64,000 nucleotides of DNA from an uncultured Lachnospiraceae bacterium (GTDB taxonomy: Bacteria; Bacillota; Clostridia; Lachnospirales; Lachnospiraceae), in assembly GCA_910585635.1 (NCBI GenBank), contig CAJUFE010000017.1:16588-80587 (forward strand). The letters run 5' to 3'. The notes below the pieces were generated by a model. It was given only the letters and a program-made list of their open reading frames with translations, made no database searches and was not told the origin of the DNA. A program made the translations under genes and the position numbers. Each line of letters begins with the position of its first letter. The first letter of the stretch is position 1. Below, in pieces: positions 25,037 to 32,403 of the stretch.

Positions 25037-26737
25037 ATGATCATTAAAAGTATAGAAATAGAAAAATTTCGAGCATTTGAGGATGTGTCGTTTACTTTGG
25101 GAAAACGTATCACTGCAATTTCTGGTCGAAATGCTACACAGAAAACGACCGTGCTTGGCATGCTTGGACAACCATTTACGATCTCCTCCAAAGATCATCC
25201 TATGTATGGCTGTAAAACGATCGATGGATACAATTTTCGCTCTCAGTTTAAAGAAAAGTTTAAGGTATCCCCAGCACATGATGTTATTGGTGGACATAAA
25301 TGGAAACTTATCTTACATAATGGAGTATATGAACAGGATTATTATTCAGTGGAGAGCATTGCACGCAGGCAAGCTGGGCATGAGCCTACATTGAGATTTT
25401 GGAATGCCGAAAGTCGAGCAAGAGGGGCAGGATATGTCCAATTGCCGGTTTATTTCCTTAGCTTGAGCCGGCTTTTCCCAATTGGAGAAACAGGCAAAAC
25501 GCAATCGATCCCTTCAACGCTAACGCAGGAGGAGTTAAATTATTGTATTGCTCATTATCGTACCATCCTTTCGATTCAAAATATAAACGGCGATCCTTCT
25601 GTGGGTATCGAAAAGGCAGTAGCATCCAAAACTTTTGCTGGTGTAAGTGATGATACACATGATATTTTTACAAACTCCGCAGGCGAGGGGAATATAACTC
25701 GGATCATTCTGGCTGTTCTTTCATTTAAGCGGTTAAAAGAGCAGTATGGTCGAGATTATAAGGGAGGGATCCTCCTTATTGATGAACTTGATGCAACCTT
25801 GTATGGTTTTTCTCAAACTAAATTGGTGGAATATCTTCGGAATGCTGCTGGTGAATATAAGATCCAGATCGTATTCACGACCCATTCTCCGATCATTCTA
25901 AAGTGCGTAAATAAATTTCAACGGAGAGAACGCCAAAGCAGAGGTATATATTTGCCCTCATTTGCATACGATAGTTCCATAGTATATTTGGAACCTCGTT
26001 ATGACCGAGAAGGGAATCGGACCATTATGCCCCTAAATATATCGACAAGCAGTGAACTGAGTGGAGTTTTAAATGATATTGATCTTGCCATACCTACAGG
26101 CGGAAAAAAGGTTAAGATCTATTGCGAAGATGTTCGAGCGATCTCATTTTTGCAATATATACTGTCGGAAACCTTGGATATAAATCTAGATCTATATATG
26201 TCATTTGTTGATATCAATTTAGGATGGACAAACTATGTCCAATTAGCAGAAAAGAAAGTTCCGGAATTTAGGGATAATATGATCGTGCTTGATGGAGATG
26301 TTCCGAGTGCCTCAGGTTATAGATCAAAGGTACAGGCCATCAACGAAGCGGGGAATTTTCTTTTTTTGCCGTTAGTTATTGAAAAAAGCATATTTGAATT
26401 GCTGAAAGATCATGCAGCTTTTTTTAGGTTTCAAACAGATTTTTCCCGAGTGCCAGCTTTTACTTATGATGTATGCTTTAATAACTGGCCGTTAAGTGTC
26501 AACGATTATAGTACGAATGATCTCAAGCATTGGTATGCACAAGCCGAAGCGGCTCTTGGGGATCAGGATATTTTGTTCGCATTTTGGTGTGGCGAGCACC
26601 ACAATGAAATGGTTACATTCGTTGAGCAGTTTGTTGATCTATTTAATCTGCTTGCTGAACGGAATGATGTTGATCCTTTGCCTCCGAACACTCTTATATC
26701 AGGAGATGAGGGAAGTGGTGTAGATAACTTAGAGTGA
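25037..26737 (+). CDS. AAA/ABC-type ATPase with C-terminal TOPRIM-like motifs (OLD/GajA/PARIS-like)
   Basis: A 566-aa protein, second gene of the AT-rich island; ATG 25037 follows AGAGGTGGG. The N-terminal half is an SMC/OLD-type ATPase: P-loop SGRNATQKTT at residues 29-38 (Lys36 and Thr37 kept, but Gln35 where Gly is usual), signature-like NSAGEGN near 215, Walker B GGILLIDELDATL with Asp249-Glu250, and H-loop FTTHSP near 283. After residue 355 comes a TOPRIM-like pattern: strand plus acid KVKIYCEDVRA (Glu364) and NMIVLDGDVPS (Asp419-x-Asp421). This is the layout of OLD-family nucleases, including the Gabija GajA and the PARIS ATPase/TOPRIM pair. Pairing with an adenine methylase suggests a methylation-guarded anti-phage nuclease; that function is inference. 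Confidence 0.75.
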   Translation: MIIKSIEIEKFRAFEDVSFTLGKRITAISGRNATQKTTVLGMLGQPFTISSKDHPMYGCKTIDGYNFRSQFKEKFKVSPAHDVIGGHKWKLILHNGVYEQDYYSVESIARRQAGHEPTLRFWNAESRARGAGYVQLPVYFLSLSRLFPIGETGKTQSIPSTLTQEELNYCIAHYRTILSIQNINGDPSVGIEKAVASKTFAGVSDDTHDIFTNSAGEGNITRIILAVLSFKRLKEQYGRDYKGGILLIDELDATLYGFSQTKLVEYLRNAAGEYKIQIVFTTHSPIILKCVNKFQRRERQSRGIYLPSFAYDSSIVYLEPRYDREGNRTIMPLNISTSSELSGVLNDIDLAIPTGGKKVKIYCEDVRAISFLQYILSETLDINLDLYMSFVDINLGWTNYVQLAEKKVPEFRDNMIVLDGDVPSASGYRSKVQAINEAGNFLFLPLVIEKSIFELLKDHAAFFRFQTDFSRVPAFTYDVCFNNWPLSVNDYSTNDLKHWYAQAEAALGDQDILFAFWCGEHHNEMVTFVEQFVDLFNLLAERNDVDPLPPNTLISGDEGSGVDNLE

Positions 26738-26834
26738 TAAAATAATAGGGGCACGATCATTTTTTCAATAGGACTATCCCACTTTTATAGTGGATATTTT
26801 GGTAAAAGTGTTCTTTTTCTTGTCCTCTGAACAT

Positions 26835-26872
26835 AAAACAGCCGTGCGCAAAGTCCGCACGGCTGTTTTTTT
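26835..26872. terminator. Strong bidirectional terminator at the island's right edge
   Basis: AAAACAGCCGTGCG (26835-26848) pairs over 14 bp with CGCACGGCTGTTTT (26856-26869), followed by more T. In reverse it also ends in TTTTATG, so it can end both the island transcript and the convergent nagA-nagB transcript. The remaining 140 bases before nagB hold nothing I can name. Confidence 0.85.
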
Positions 26873-27012
26873 CAAACCGTCCCACAAGACATACTGGGGC
26901 GTTATCTTATGGGAGAGGAAGGGGCATTTTGTGAGATCGCAAGCTGAGAGCTTACCGTTCTTAAAGCGTCTTTAAAGCCGCTGGCGGCAGCCTTATAGGC
27001 AGGCATCTGGCA

Positions 27013-27753
27013 TCATAAGGGCAGCAGCAGCGCCGCGGAGGCATCGTCAAGGAACAGATGCCAGTCCGGATGGGTCTTTAGGATCGTGGCGGGCACAGTG
27101 GGCTGGACCGGCTTGGTGATCGTGTTAAGGACTGCCTCCGCCTTCACCTGGTGGGGGGTGGCGGTGACGATGTGGCGGCAGGACATGATCTGCTTCACGC
27201 ACATGGTGATCGCCTGCTTTGGCACATCGTCCACAGTGGCGAACCATCCCTCGCCCACCTGCTGCTTCTTGCAGCGCTCGTCAAGGTCCACCACCTTGTA
27301 GGCCAGATCTGTATCAAAATCTGCAGGCGGGTCGTTAAAAGCGATGTGGCCGTTCTCCCCGATGCCGATCACGCCCACATCCACAGGGGCTTTCCGCAGC
27401 TCTTCGGTGAGGGCGGCGATGTTGGCCTCCACATCCCCCTCGCCGTTAACGAAATGGGCGGCTTTTAAGGAGACCTTGGAGACAAAGCGCTCCTTTAAGT
27501 ACTTGCGGAAGCTGGCGATGTGGCTTTCCGGGAGGGCCACATACTCGTCCAGATGGAACATCTCCACCTTCTCCCAGGCCACATCCTCCTTTAAGAGGGC
27601 CTCGATCGTCTCGAACTGGGAAGCGCCGGTGGATAAGACCAGACGGGCCGATCCCTGGCTGGCGATCGCATCATTTAAGAGGGCTGCGATCGTCCTGGCG
27701 GCGTTCTCGCCTAATTGTTTTGGGGTTGAGGATACATTGATGGTCAGGTTCAT
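27013..27753 (-). CDS. nagB: NagB, glucosamine-6-phosphate deaminase/isomerase
   Basis: Cytoplasmic enzyme that converts glucosamine-6-phosphate to fructose-6-phosphate and ammonia, feeding amino sugars into glycolysis. The 246-aa product shows LVLSTGASQFETIEAL near residue 37, EMFHLDEYVALPESH with the catalytic Asp/Glu region near 70, and GVIGIGENGHIAFNDPPADF, the family signature, near 130. The start at 27753 has TAGGAGT upstream. It lies 167 bases downstream of nagA on the same strand, so the two successive steps from GlcNAc-6-phosphate are encoded together. A 6-phosphogluconolactonase is the nearest alternative, but the signature favours NagB. Confidence 0.93.
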   Translation of the reverse strand: MNLTINVSSTPKQLGENAARTIAALLNDAIASQGSARLVLSTGASQFETIEALLKEDVAWEKVEMFHLDEYVALPESHIASFRKYLKERFVSKVSLKAAHFVNGEGDVEANIAALTEELRKAPVDVGVIGIGENGHIAFNDPPADFDTDLAYKVVDLDERCKKQQVGEGWFATVDDVPKQAITMCVKQIMSCRHIVTATPHQVKAEAVLNTITKPVQPTVPATILKTHPDWHLFLDDASAALLLPL

Positions 27754-27920
27754 AGTTTTACTCCTATCCTTTTGAAAAATTTTGAAAGGTCCTGCATGTT
27801 GCAGGGGTTACGGTTACATCATATCTTGACTTTGAAAGTCCGCTGCCGGGCGCATGGAGGTTTCCTATGAAAGTCCGCCGCCGAGAGCGGCAGGAACGAG
27901 CCTATAGTCCCCATACGCTC

Positions 27921-29120
27921 TCAGGGGAGCGTGACCTCCACTCCGCTCACGTACACGGAGGAGATCTGTACATCTTCGTCAAAGACCAGCAGATCTGCCG
28001 CTCTCCCCGGCTGGATGCTGCCGAAGCGGTCGTCGATCTTCAGGAAACGGGCCGGGTTGAAGGAAGCCATGCGGACCGCCTCCCATAAGGGGAGATGGGC
28101 CTTCTGCACCATGGTCCGCACCAGGCGGTCGGTGGTGGCGATGCTGCCGGCAAAGCTGGTAAAGTCCGGCATGTTGGCGATGCCGCCCTGGATGATCACC
28201 GGCACCCCATTGGCCAGGGAGCCTAAGAGCGACGGTCCGTCGGGCATATCGGCTCCCCGCATGCTGTCGGTGACCAGGCAGATCTTATCGTGGTCCTTGC
28301 ACTTTACGATCAGCTGCAAGAGCTCCGGCGGCAGATGGATGCCGTCGGCGATGATCTCCACATCCAGCTCATCAAAGAGATACCCGCACTCGATGACCCC
28401 CAAAACACGCATGCCCCGCACTCTGGTGATCGTGGACATGCCGGAATAGAAATGGGTCAGCTGAGTGAAGCCGTGGCGAAGGGCCTCCTGGACCACCGGG
28501 AAGGTGGCGTCGCTGTGGCCGATGGATAAAAGGATCCCTCGGGCAGCCGCCGCATCGGCCAGCGCAAAAGCACCGGGGAGTTCAGGGGCGATGGACCATT
28601 TGGCGATATCTGCCCCGCCTTTTTCTAAGATCTCCTGGTAATGGGCTTTCTTTGGATGGACCAGATAGGCGGGAGGCTGGGCGCCGGCCTGGGCCGGGGA
28701 AAAATACGGTCCCTCCAGATGGATCCCCAGCAGATGGGGCATGTCCGCCGCCACCTCCTTTGCCTGGCGGTAGGCGTCGAAAAAGGTGTACAGCTCTCCG
28801 TCGGAGCAGGTGAGGGTGGTGGGGCAGATCCCGGTGGTGCCGTGCTTTAGGTGAGCACGGGCAGCGGTCAGGATATCCTCCACCTTTCCGTCCATAAAAT
28901 CCGCGCCGCCCCCGCCGTGGCAGTGGGTATCGATAAAACCGGGAGACAGGTACTGGCCTTTGCAGTCGATCGAACGGACCGTACCTGCTGCTTCTATAGC
29001 AGATGCCTGGTCTGCAGGGATGCAGCCTTCGATCATCCCGTCTGTCACGACAAGGGCCTGGTCGTCGGCGATGGCGTCCGGCAGGATGATGCGGGCATTG
29101 GTAAATAGTAGATGCGCCAT
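27921..29120 (-). CDS. nagA: NagA, N-acetylglucosamine-6-phosphate deacetylase
   Basis: Metal-dependent amidohydrolase that removes acetate from GlcNAc-6-phosphate, supplying the NagB substrate. The start is taken at 29120 (MAHLLFTNARIILPDA), with AGGAG on the minus strand just upstream; the open frame runs a further 41 codons upstream, but those residues do not fit the family. The product is 399 aa. Metal and active-site motifs: GFIDTHCHGGGG near residue 64, HLEGPYFSP, IGHSDA, LTHFYSGMS and LVTDSMRGADMPDG with the catalytic Asp. Upstream lies a divergent LacI-type regulator with overlapping palindromic operators. Confidence 0.95.
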   Translation of the reverse strand: MAHLLFTNARIILPDAIADDQALVVTDGMIEGCIPADQASAIEAAGTVRSIDCKGQYLSPGFIDTHCHGGGGADFMDGKVEDILTAARAHLKHGTTGICPTTLTCSDGELYTFFDAYRQAKEVAADMPHLLGIHLEGPYFSPAQAGAQPPAYLVHPKKAHYQEILEKGGADIAKWSIAPELPGAFALADAAAARGILLSIGHSDATFPVVQEALRHGFTQLTHFYSGMSTITRVRGMRVLGVIECGYLFDELDVEIIADGIHLPPELLQLIVKCKDHDKICLVTDSMRGADMPDGPSLLGSLANGVPVIIQGGIANMPDFTSFAGSIATTDRLVRTMVQKAHLPLWEAVRMASFNPARFLKIDDRFGSIQPGRAADLLVFDEDVQISSVYVSGVEVTLP

Positions 29121-29257
29121 AAGGGCTCCTTTCTGTGCCGCTGTATCAGGCCCGGCGGTGCGGCATCCTCGGCCAGGTCTTATCGGGCGTTGGTCATTCC
29201 TTATCTGGTCTGCGGACCCTCTGGTCAGGTCAGGCTTTTGCATACCAGGTCGTTTTC

Positions 29258-29286
29258 AGGATAGAAGAAAAAAAGGGGAATGTCAA
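29258..29286 (-). promoter_or_regulatory. Promoter for nagA-nagB (minus strand)
   Basis: Read on the minus strand: TTGACA (29286-29281), 17 bases, TATCCT (29263-29258), followed by a GAAAACG half-site (29257-29251) that resembles half of the palindromic operator on the other side of the intergenic region. The 417-base gap between nagA and the LacI-type gene contains this, the divergent + promoter and the operators. Confidence 0.55.
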
Positions 29287-29355
29287 TAGTTTTGTGGGAA
29301 AAATACAAAAATAGAAAAGTTAATACGAAAATTTTATAGAAAATTATTTTCGGGA

Positions 29356-29384
29356 TTGACAGACTTGTAGTCGGATCTTATAAT
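29356..29384 (+). promoter_or_regulatory. Promoter for the LacI-type regulator and TRAP operon
   Basis: TTGACA (29356-29361), 17 bases, TATAAT (29379-29384): a perfect consensus in both boxes. Transcription would start near 29391, directly on the overlapping palindromes at 29394-29411. Confidence 0.85.
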
Positions 29385-29393
29385 GCAGATAAA

Positions 29394-29411
29394 GAAAACG
29401 TTTTCGAAAAC
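29394..29411. promoter_or_regulatory. Overlapping LacI-type operators
   Basis: GAAAACGTTTTCGAAAAC contains two perfect 12-bp palindromes that overlap: GAAAACGTTTTC (29394-29405) and GTTTTCGAAAAC (29400-29411), both with the central CG typical of LacI/CcpA-family sites. Lying at the transcription start, binding would block the + promoter, consistent with autorepression by the regulator encoded downstream. Confidence 0.7.
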
Positions 29412-29537
29412 AATTTAACTTAGTCAGATCAACGATCCGCCAGGATCGCCGGAAAAGGCGTCCGGCGGAGCAGGAGAGGTATAAAGGAGCGTGTAAGGAC
29501 CGTAAAGGGGCAGTATGAGCGAAAAGGATGTTGATCC

Positions 29538-30641
29538 ATGCAAAATGAAGAAATGGAAGTGGAAGTGAAAAAGGTCACATTAAAGGATGTGGCGCAGGCC
29601 AGCGGCTATTCGCTGGTGTCGGTCCACCGGGCTATGAACAATAAGGAAGGGGTCAGCAAGGCAGTCCGGCAGGAGATCTTAAAGGTGGCCAGCGATATGG
29701 GCTACACGGCGAACTATGTGGCCGCTGCCTTAAAACGCCGCCAGTTCAATCTGGCTGTGGTCCTGCCGGAGCCGGATGAGGCGGGGAAATATTATTTTCG
29801 TTATTTCTGGAAGGGCTGCAAGGACTATGAGGCCAGCGTAGCAGGCTACAATATGAACGTGATGAACTATACGTTCTGTGTGGACGGCAGCAAGGGCGAG
29901 GAGGAGCAGGTCGAGATCTTGAAGCACCTATATGAGGAATGGGGCGGTAAGCTGGACGGCCTCCTGACCGCTCCTAATGCCAACAGCTTTGAGATGCAGC
30001 GCCTGCTGAGCCAGTTCACGGCCAAAGGCGTGTCGGTGGTGCTGATCGATAATGATCTGAAGGATTGCGGGCGGCTCTGCTGTATCGCACCCAATGATAT
30101 CTATACCGGACAGCTGTCCGCTGAACTGATGGAGATGGTCCTTCGGGGCCAAAAAGGGACGATCCTGGTAGCGGCAGGGGATGCGAGATCCTGGTCCCAT
30201 CAGATGAACGCCTCTGGCTTTGAGGATTATCTCAAGCAGCATAATTCGGATATACAGGTCTTGAGCGTACAGGATCAAAACGATCCGGAGGCGAACAGCC
30301 GGCAGATCCAGGAGCTGTTCACCCAGCGGGAGGATATCATCGGCGCCTATTCGGTCCGAGCCAGGAACACGATCCCCCTATGCCAGGCGGCTATCCGCTC
30401 CGGCAAGCTGGAGAGGCTCTTCCTGGTAGGGAGCGACTTATTTCCGGAAAGCGCGCAGATGCTGAAGGACGGGGTGCTGAAAGCGATCGTCTATAAAAAT
30501 CCTTATGAAAAAGGGTTTCAGGGTTACAGAGCTTTATTTGAATATCTGCTCAAGGGGACTGTACCCAAGGACGAAGCGATCAGCGTCCAGATCTCGATCA
30601 TCCTGCAGAGCAATCTGAATTTTTTCAAAGAGTACATTTAA
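29538..30641 (+). CDS. LacI-family transcriptional regulator
   Basis: A 367-aa DNA-binding repressor with an N-terminal helix-turn-helix (VTLKDVAQASGYSLVSVHRAM, a slight variant of the usual SxxTVSRxL recognition helix) and the hinge helix YVAAALKRR near residue 62. It is followed by a periplasmic-binding-protein-like sugar sensor (LAVVLPEPDEAG, GLLTAPNANSF, VGSDLFPESAQML). ATG 29538 is used; an in-frame ATG at 29553 is possible. It is divergent from nagA-nagB and 34 bases upstream of dctP, and overlapping palindromes cover its own promoter. It probably controls the TRAP operon, and perhaps nagA-nagB, in response to a sugar or sugar acid that cannot be named from sequence. Confidence 0.9.
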   Translation: MQNEEMEVEVKKVTLKDVAQASGYSLVSVHRAMNNKEGVSKAVRQEILKVASDMGYTANYVAAALKRRQFNLAVVLPEPDEAGKYYFRYFWKGCKDYEASVAGYNMNVMNYTFCVDGSKGEEEQVEILKHLYEEWGGKLDGLLTAPNANSFEMQRLLSQFTAKGVSVVLIDNDLKDCGRLCCIAPNDIYTGQLSAELMEMVLRGQKGTILVAAGDARSWSHQMNASGFEDYLKQHNSDIQVLSVQDQNDPEANSRQIQELFTQREDIIGAYSVRARNTIPLCQAAIRSGKLERLFLVGSDLFPESAQMLKDGVLKAIVYKNPYEKGFQGYRALFEYLLKGTVPKDEAISVQISIILQSNLNFFKEYI

Positions 30642-30675
30642 TAACGTAAGAGAAAGTAAGAGGAGGAAAAAAGAG

Positions 30676-31764
30676 ATGAAAAAGATGATATCCGTAGCCC
30701 TTTCATGCGCCATGGTGATGTCCTTGGCGGCTTGCGGCGGAGGCGGCTCCAAGCCGGCCGAGACCACGGCGGCAGCGGCGGTCGAGACTACGGCAGCAGC
30801 GGCGGATGGCGGTGCAGAGGAGAAGACAGAAGGCGCCGGCGACGCGGCAGGCGGTGATATGGGCGAGGAACTGCACTTTAAGCTGGCAGAGAACCAGCCC
30901 GACGGGAACCCGGTCACAGAAGGCATGAAGAAATTTGCCGAGCTGGCCAAGGAATATACCGACGGCACGGTCAATATCGAGGTCTATGCCAATGCGGCCC
31001 TCTGTGACGAGGCCTCCTCGATCGACCAGGTACAGGCCGGCACCCTGGATTTTTCCCGCGTCAATACCAACACCATGGCCCCGGTAGTGGATGCCTTCGG
31101 CGTATGCGGCATGCCCTACCTCTTTTCCAGCACCGAGGCGAAATATAAGGCCCTGGACGGAGAAGCCGGCCAGAAGCTTTTTGATATGATGGAAGAGTAC
31201 AATATGATCGGTCTGGATTATTATGAGGCCGGTTCCCGCTGCTTCTACACCACCAATAAGCCGATCAACAGCGTAGCCGACTTAAAGGGCATGAAGATCC
31301 GTGTGCAGCAGACCGAGGTGGCGATCTCCATGGTCCAGGCATTGGGCGCAGAGGCGACCCCCATGGATTACGGCGAGGTCTTCCAGGGCCTGCAGACCGG
31401 CATCGTGGACGGCGCAGAGAATGATTTTGTCAGCTACTATACCTCCGGCCATTATGAGGTGGCTAAGAACTATACCTTAGACGGCCATATGGCGCCTCCG
31501 GCCCTGCTGATCTGCAGCAAGGCGGCCTGGGATAAGATGTCTGATGCCCAGAAGGAAGGCGTGAGGAGAGCTTCTAAGGAAGCGGCAGAGTGGCAGAGGC
31601 AGGCCATGCAGGATTTCCAGGAGGAGTCCAGGCAGAAGTGTGAGGAGGCCGGCTGTACGATCATCGATGTGGATATCAAGGAATTCCAGGACGCAGTGGC
31701 TTCTGTATATGATGAATATCCGCAGTACAAGGAGATCGTGGATCTGATCCGTGCGGCGGAGTGA
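30676..31764 (+). CDS. dctP: TRAP transporter solute-binding lipoprotein (DctP family)
   Basis: Extracellular binding component of a tripartite ATP-independent periplasmic-type transporter; captures an organic acid and hands it to the DctQ/DctM membrane complex. The 362-aa precursor has a lipoprotein signal with lipobox SLAAC (Cys20), then a Gly/Ala/Thr/Glu-rich linker to about residue 60. The DctP fold shows ELAKEYTDGTVNIEVYANA, DLKGMKIRVQQTEV (the conserved Arg that binds the substrate carboxylate) and EVFQGLQTGIVDGAEND. ATG 30676 follows AAGAGGAGG. The substrate is unknown; proximity to nagA-nagB and a LacI-type regulator suggests a sugar acid. Confidence 0.93.
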   Translation: MKKMISVALSCAMVMSLAACGGGGSKPAETTAAAAVETTAAAADGGAEEKTEGAGDAAGGDMGEELHFKLAENQPDGNPVTEGMKKFAELAKEYTDGTVNIEVYANAALCDEASSIDQVQAGTLDFSRVNTNTMAPVVDAFGVCGMPYLFSSTEAKYKALDGEAGQKLFDMMEEYNMIGLDYYEAGSRCFYTTNKPINSVADLKGMKIRVQQTEVAISMVQALGAEATPMDYGEVFQGLQTGIVDGAENDFVSYYTSGHYEVAKNYTLDGHMAPPALLICSKAAWDKMSDAQKEGVRRASKEAAEWQRQAMQDFQEESRQKCEEAGCTIIDVDIKEFQDAVASVYDEYPQYKEIVDLIRAAE

Positions 31765-31802
31765 CGGGCTCGTTTTGACATAATATGCTTTGAAGACTAG
31801 TG

Positions 31803-31835
31803 TGGGGGCAAAGCTTTATCTGCCCCCATTTTTTT
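31803..31835 (+). terminator. Terminator or attenuator between dctP and dctQ
   Basis: TGGGGGCA (31803-31810), a 10-base loop, TGCCCCCA (31821-31828), then TTTTTTT. Positioned after the binding-protein gene and before the permease genes, it would let dctP be made in excess of dctQ-dctM, a common arrangement for binding-protein transporters. Confidence 0.85.
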
Positions 31836-31906
31836 AACCAGGGATCTGCCGCGGCCTCCCGCAGAGAGGCCCGCGCCTACCCGGTATGAAGGGGGTCATA
31901 CACTGG

Positions 31907-32401
31907 ATGTCTAAGATAAGAAAAGGCCTAGGGGTCATCGTTACTATTGAAAAATATATCTGCTGCGTCCTGCTGGTGCTGATGCTGATCATCTGCTTTG
32001 CGGCGGTGGTCATGCGGTATGCCTTCAGCAGTCCGCTGGTGTGGTCGGAGGAAGTGATCTTGACCTTTTTGGTGTGGTTCGGCTTTCTGTGCATCTCGAT
32101 CGGGGTGTTCGGGGACGAGCATATCGCTATCGAGGGCCTGTATAACACCTTTCCCGGCCCGGTAAAAAAGGCGCTGGATCTGCTGCGCCATATCCTGCTG
32201 CTGGTCTTTGGGATCTTCATGGCCTATTACGGCTGGAAGGTCTTTCAGATCAATCTGATCAAAAGACTGCCGGCTACCCATTGGCCCCAGGGACTCCAGT
32301 ATTTCCCCATGGTGGTGGGCGGAGTGCTGACCACCATCTACAGCGCGGTGAACCTGGTGGAGGAGCTGGCCGGAAAGAAGAACGGAAAGGAGGGAGCATA
32401 G
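31907..32401 (+). CDS. dctQ: TRAP transporter small membrane subunit (DctQ family)
   Basis: Small four-helix membrane subunit that partners DctM. I choose ATG 31907 (MSKIRKGLGVIVTIEKYICC) because GAAGGGGG lies about 11 bases upstream, whereas the earlier in-frame ATG 31886 has no ribosome site. The product is 164 aa. Typical features: VVMRYAFSSPLVWSEEVI near residue 38 (conserved Arg-Tyr and Trp-Ser-Glu-Glu) and a central EHIAIEG loop. It is separated from dctP by a terminator-like hairpin and from dctM by 2 bases. Confidence 0.9.
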   Translation: MSKIRKGLGVIVTIEKYICCVLLVLMLIICFAAVVMRYAFSSPLVWSEEVILTFLVWFGFLCISIGVFGDEHIAIEGLYNTFPGPVKKALDLLRHILLLVFGIFMAYYGWKVFQINLIKRLPATHWPQGLQYFPMVVGGVLTTIYSAVNLVEELAGKKNGKEGA

Positions 32402-32403
32402 GC

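Noticed and set aside
24152..26737. Classical type II restriction-modification pair
   Set aside because: The partner is an ATPase with TOPRIM-like acids and no visible PD-(D/E)xK, HNH or GIY-YIG nuclease motif, so an ordinary restriction endonuclease is unlikely.
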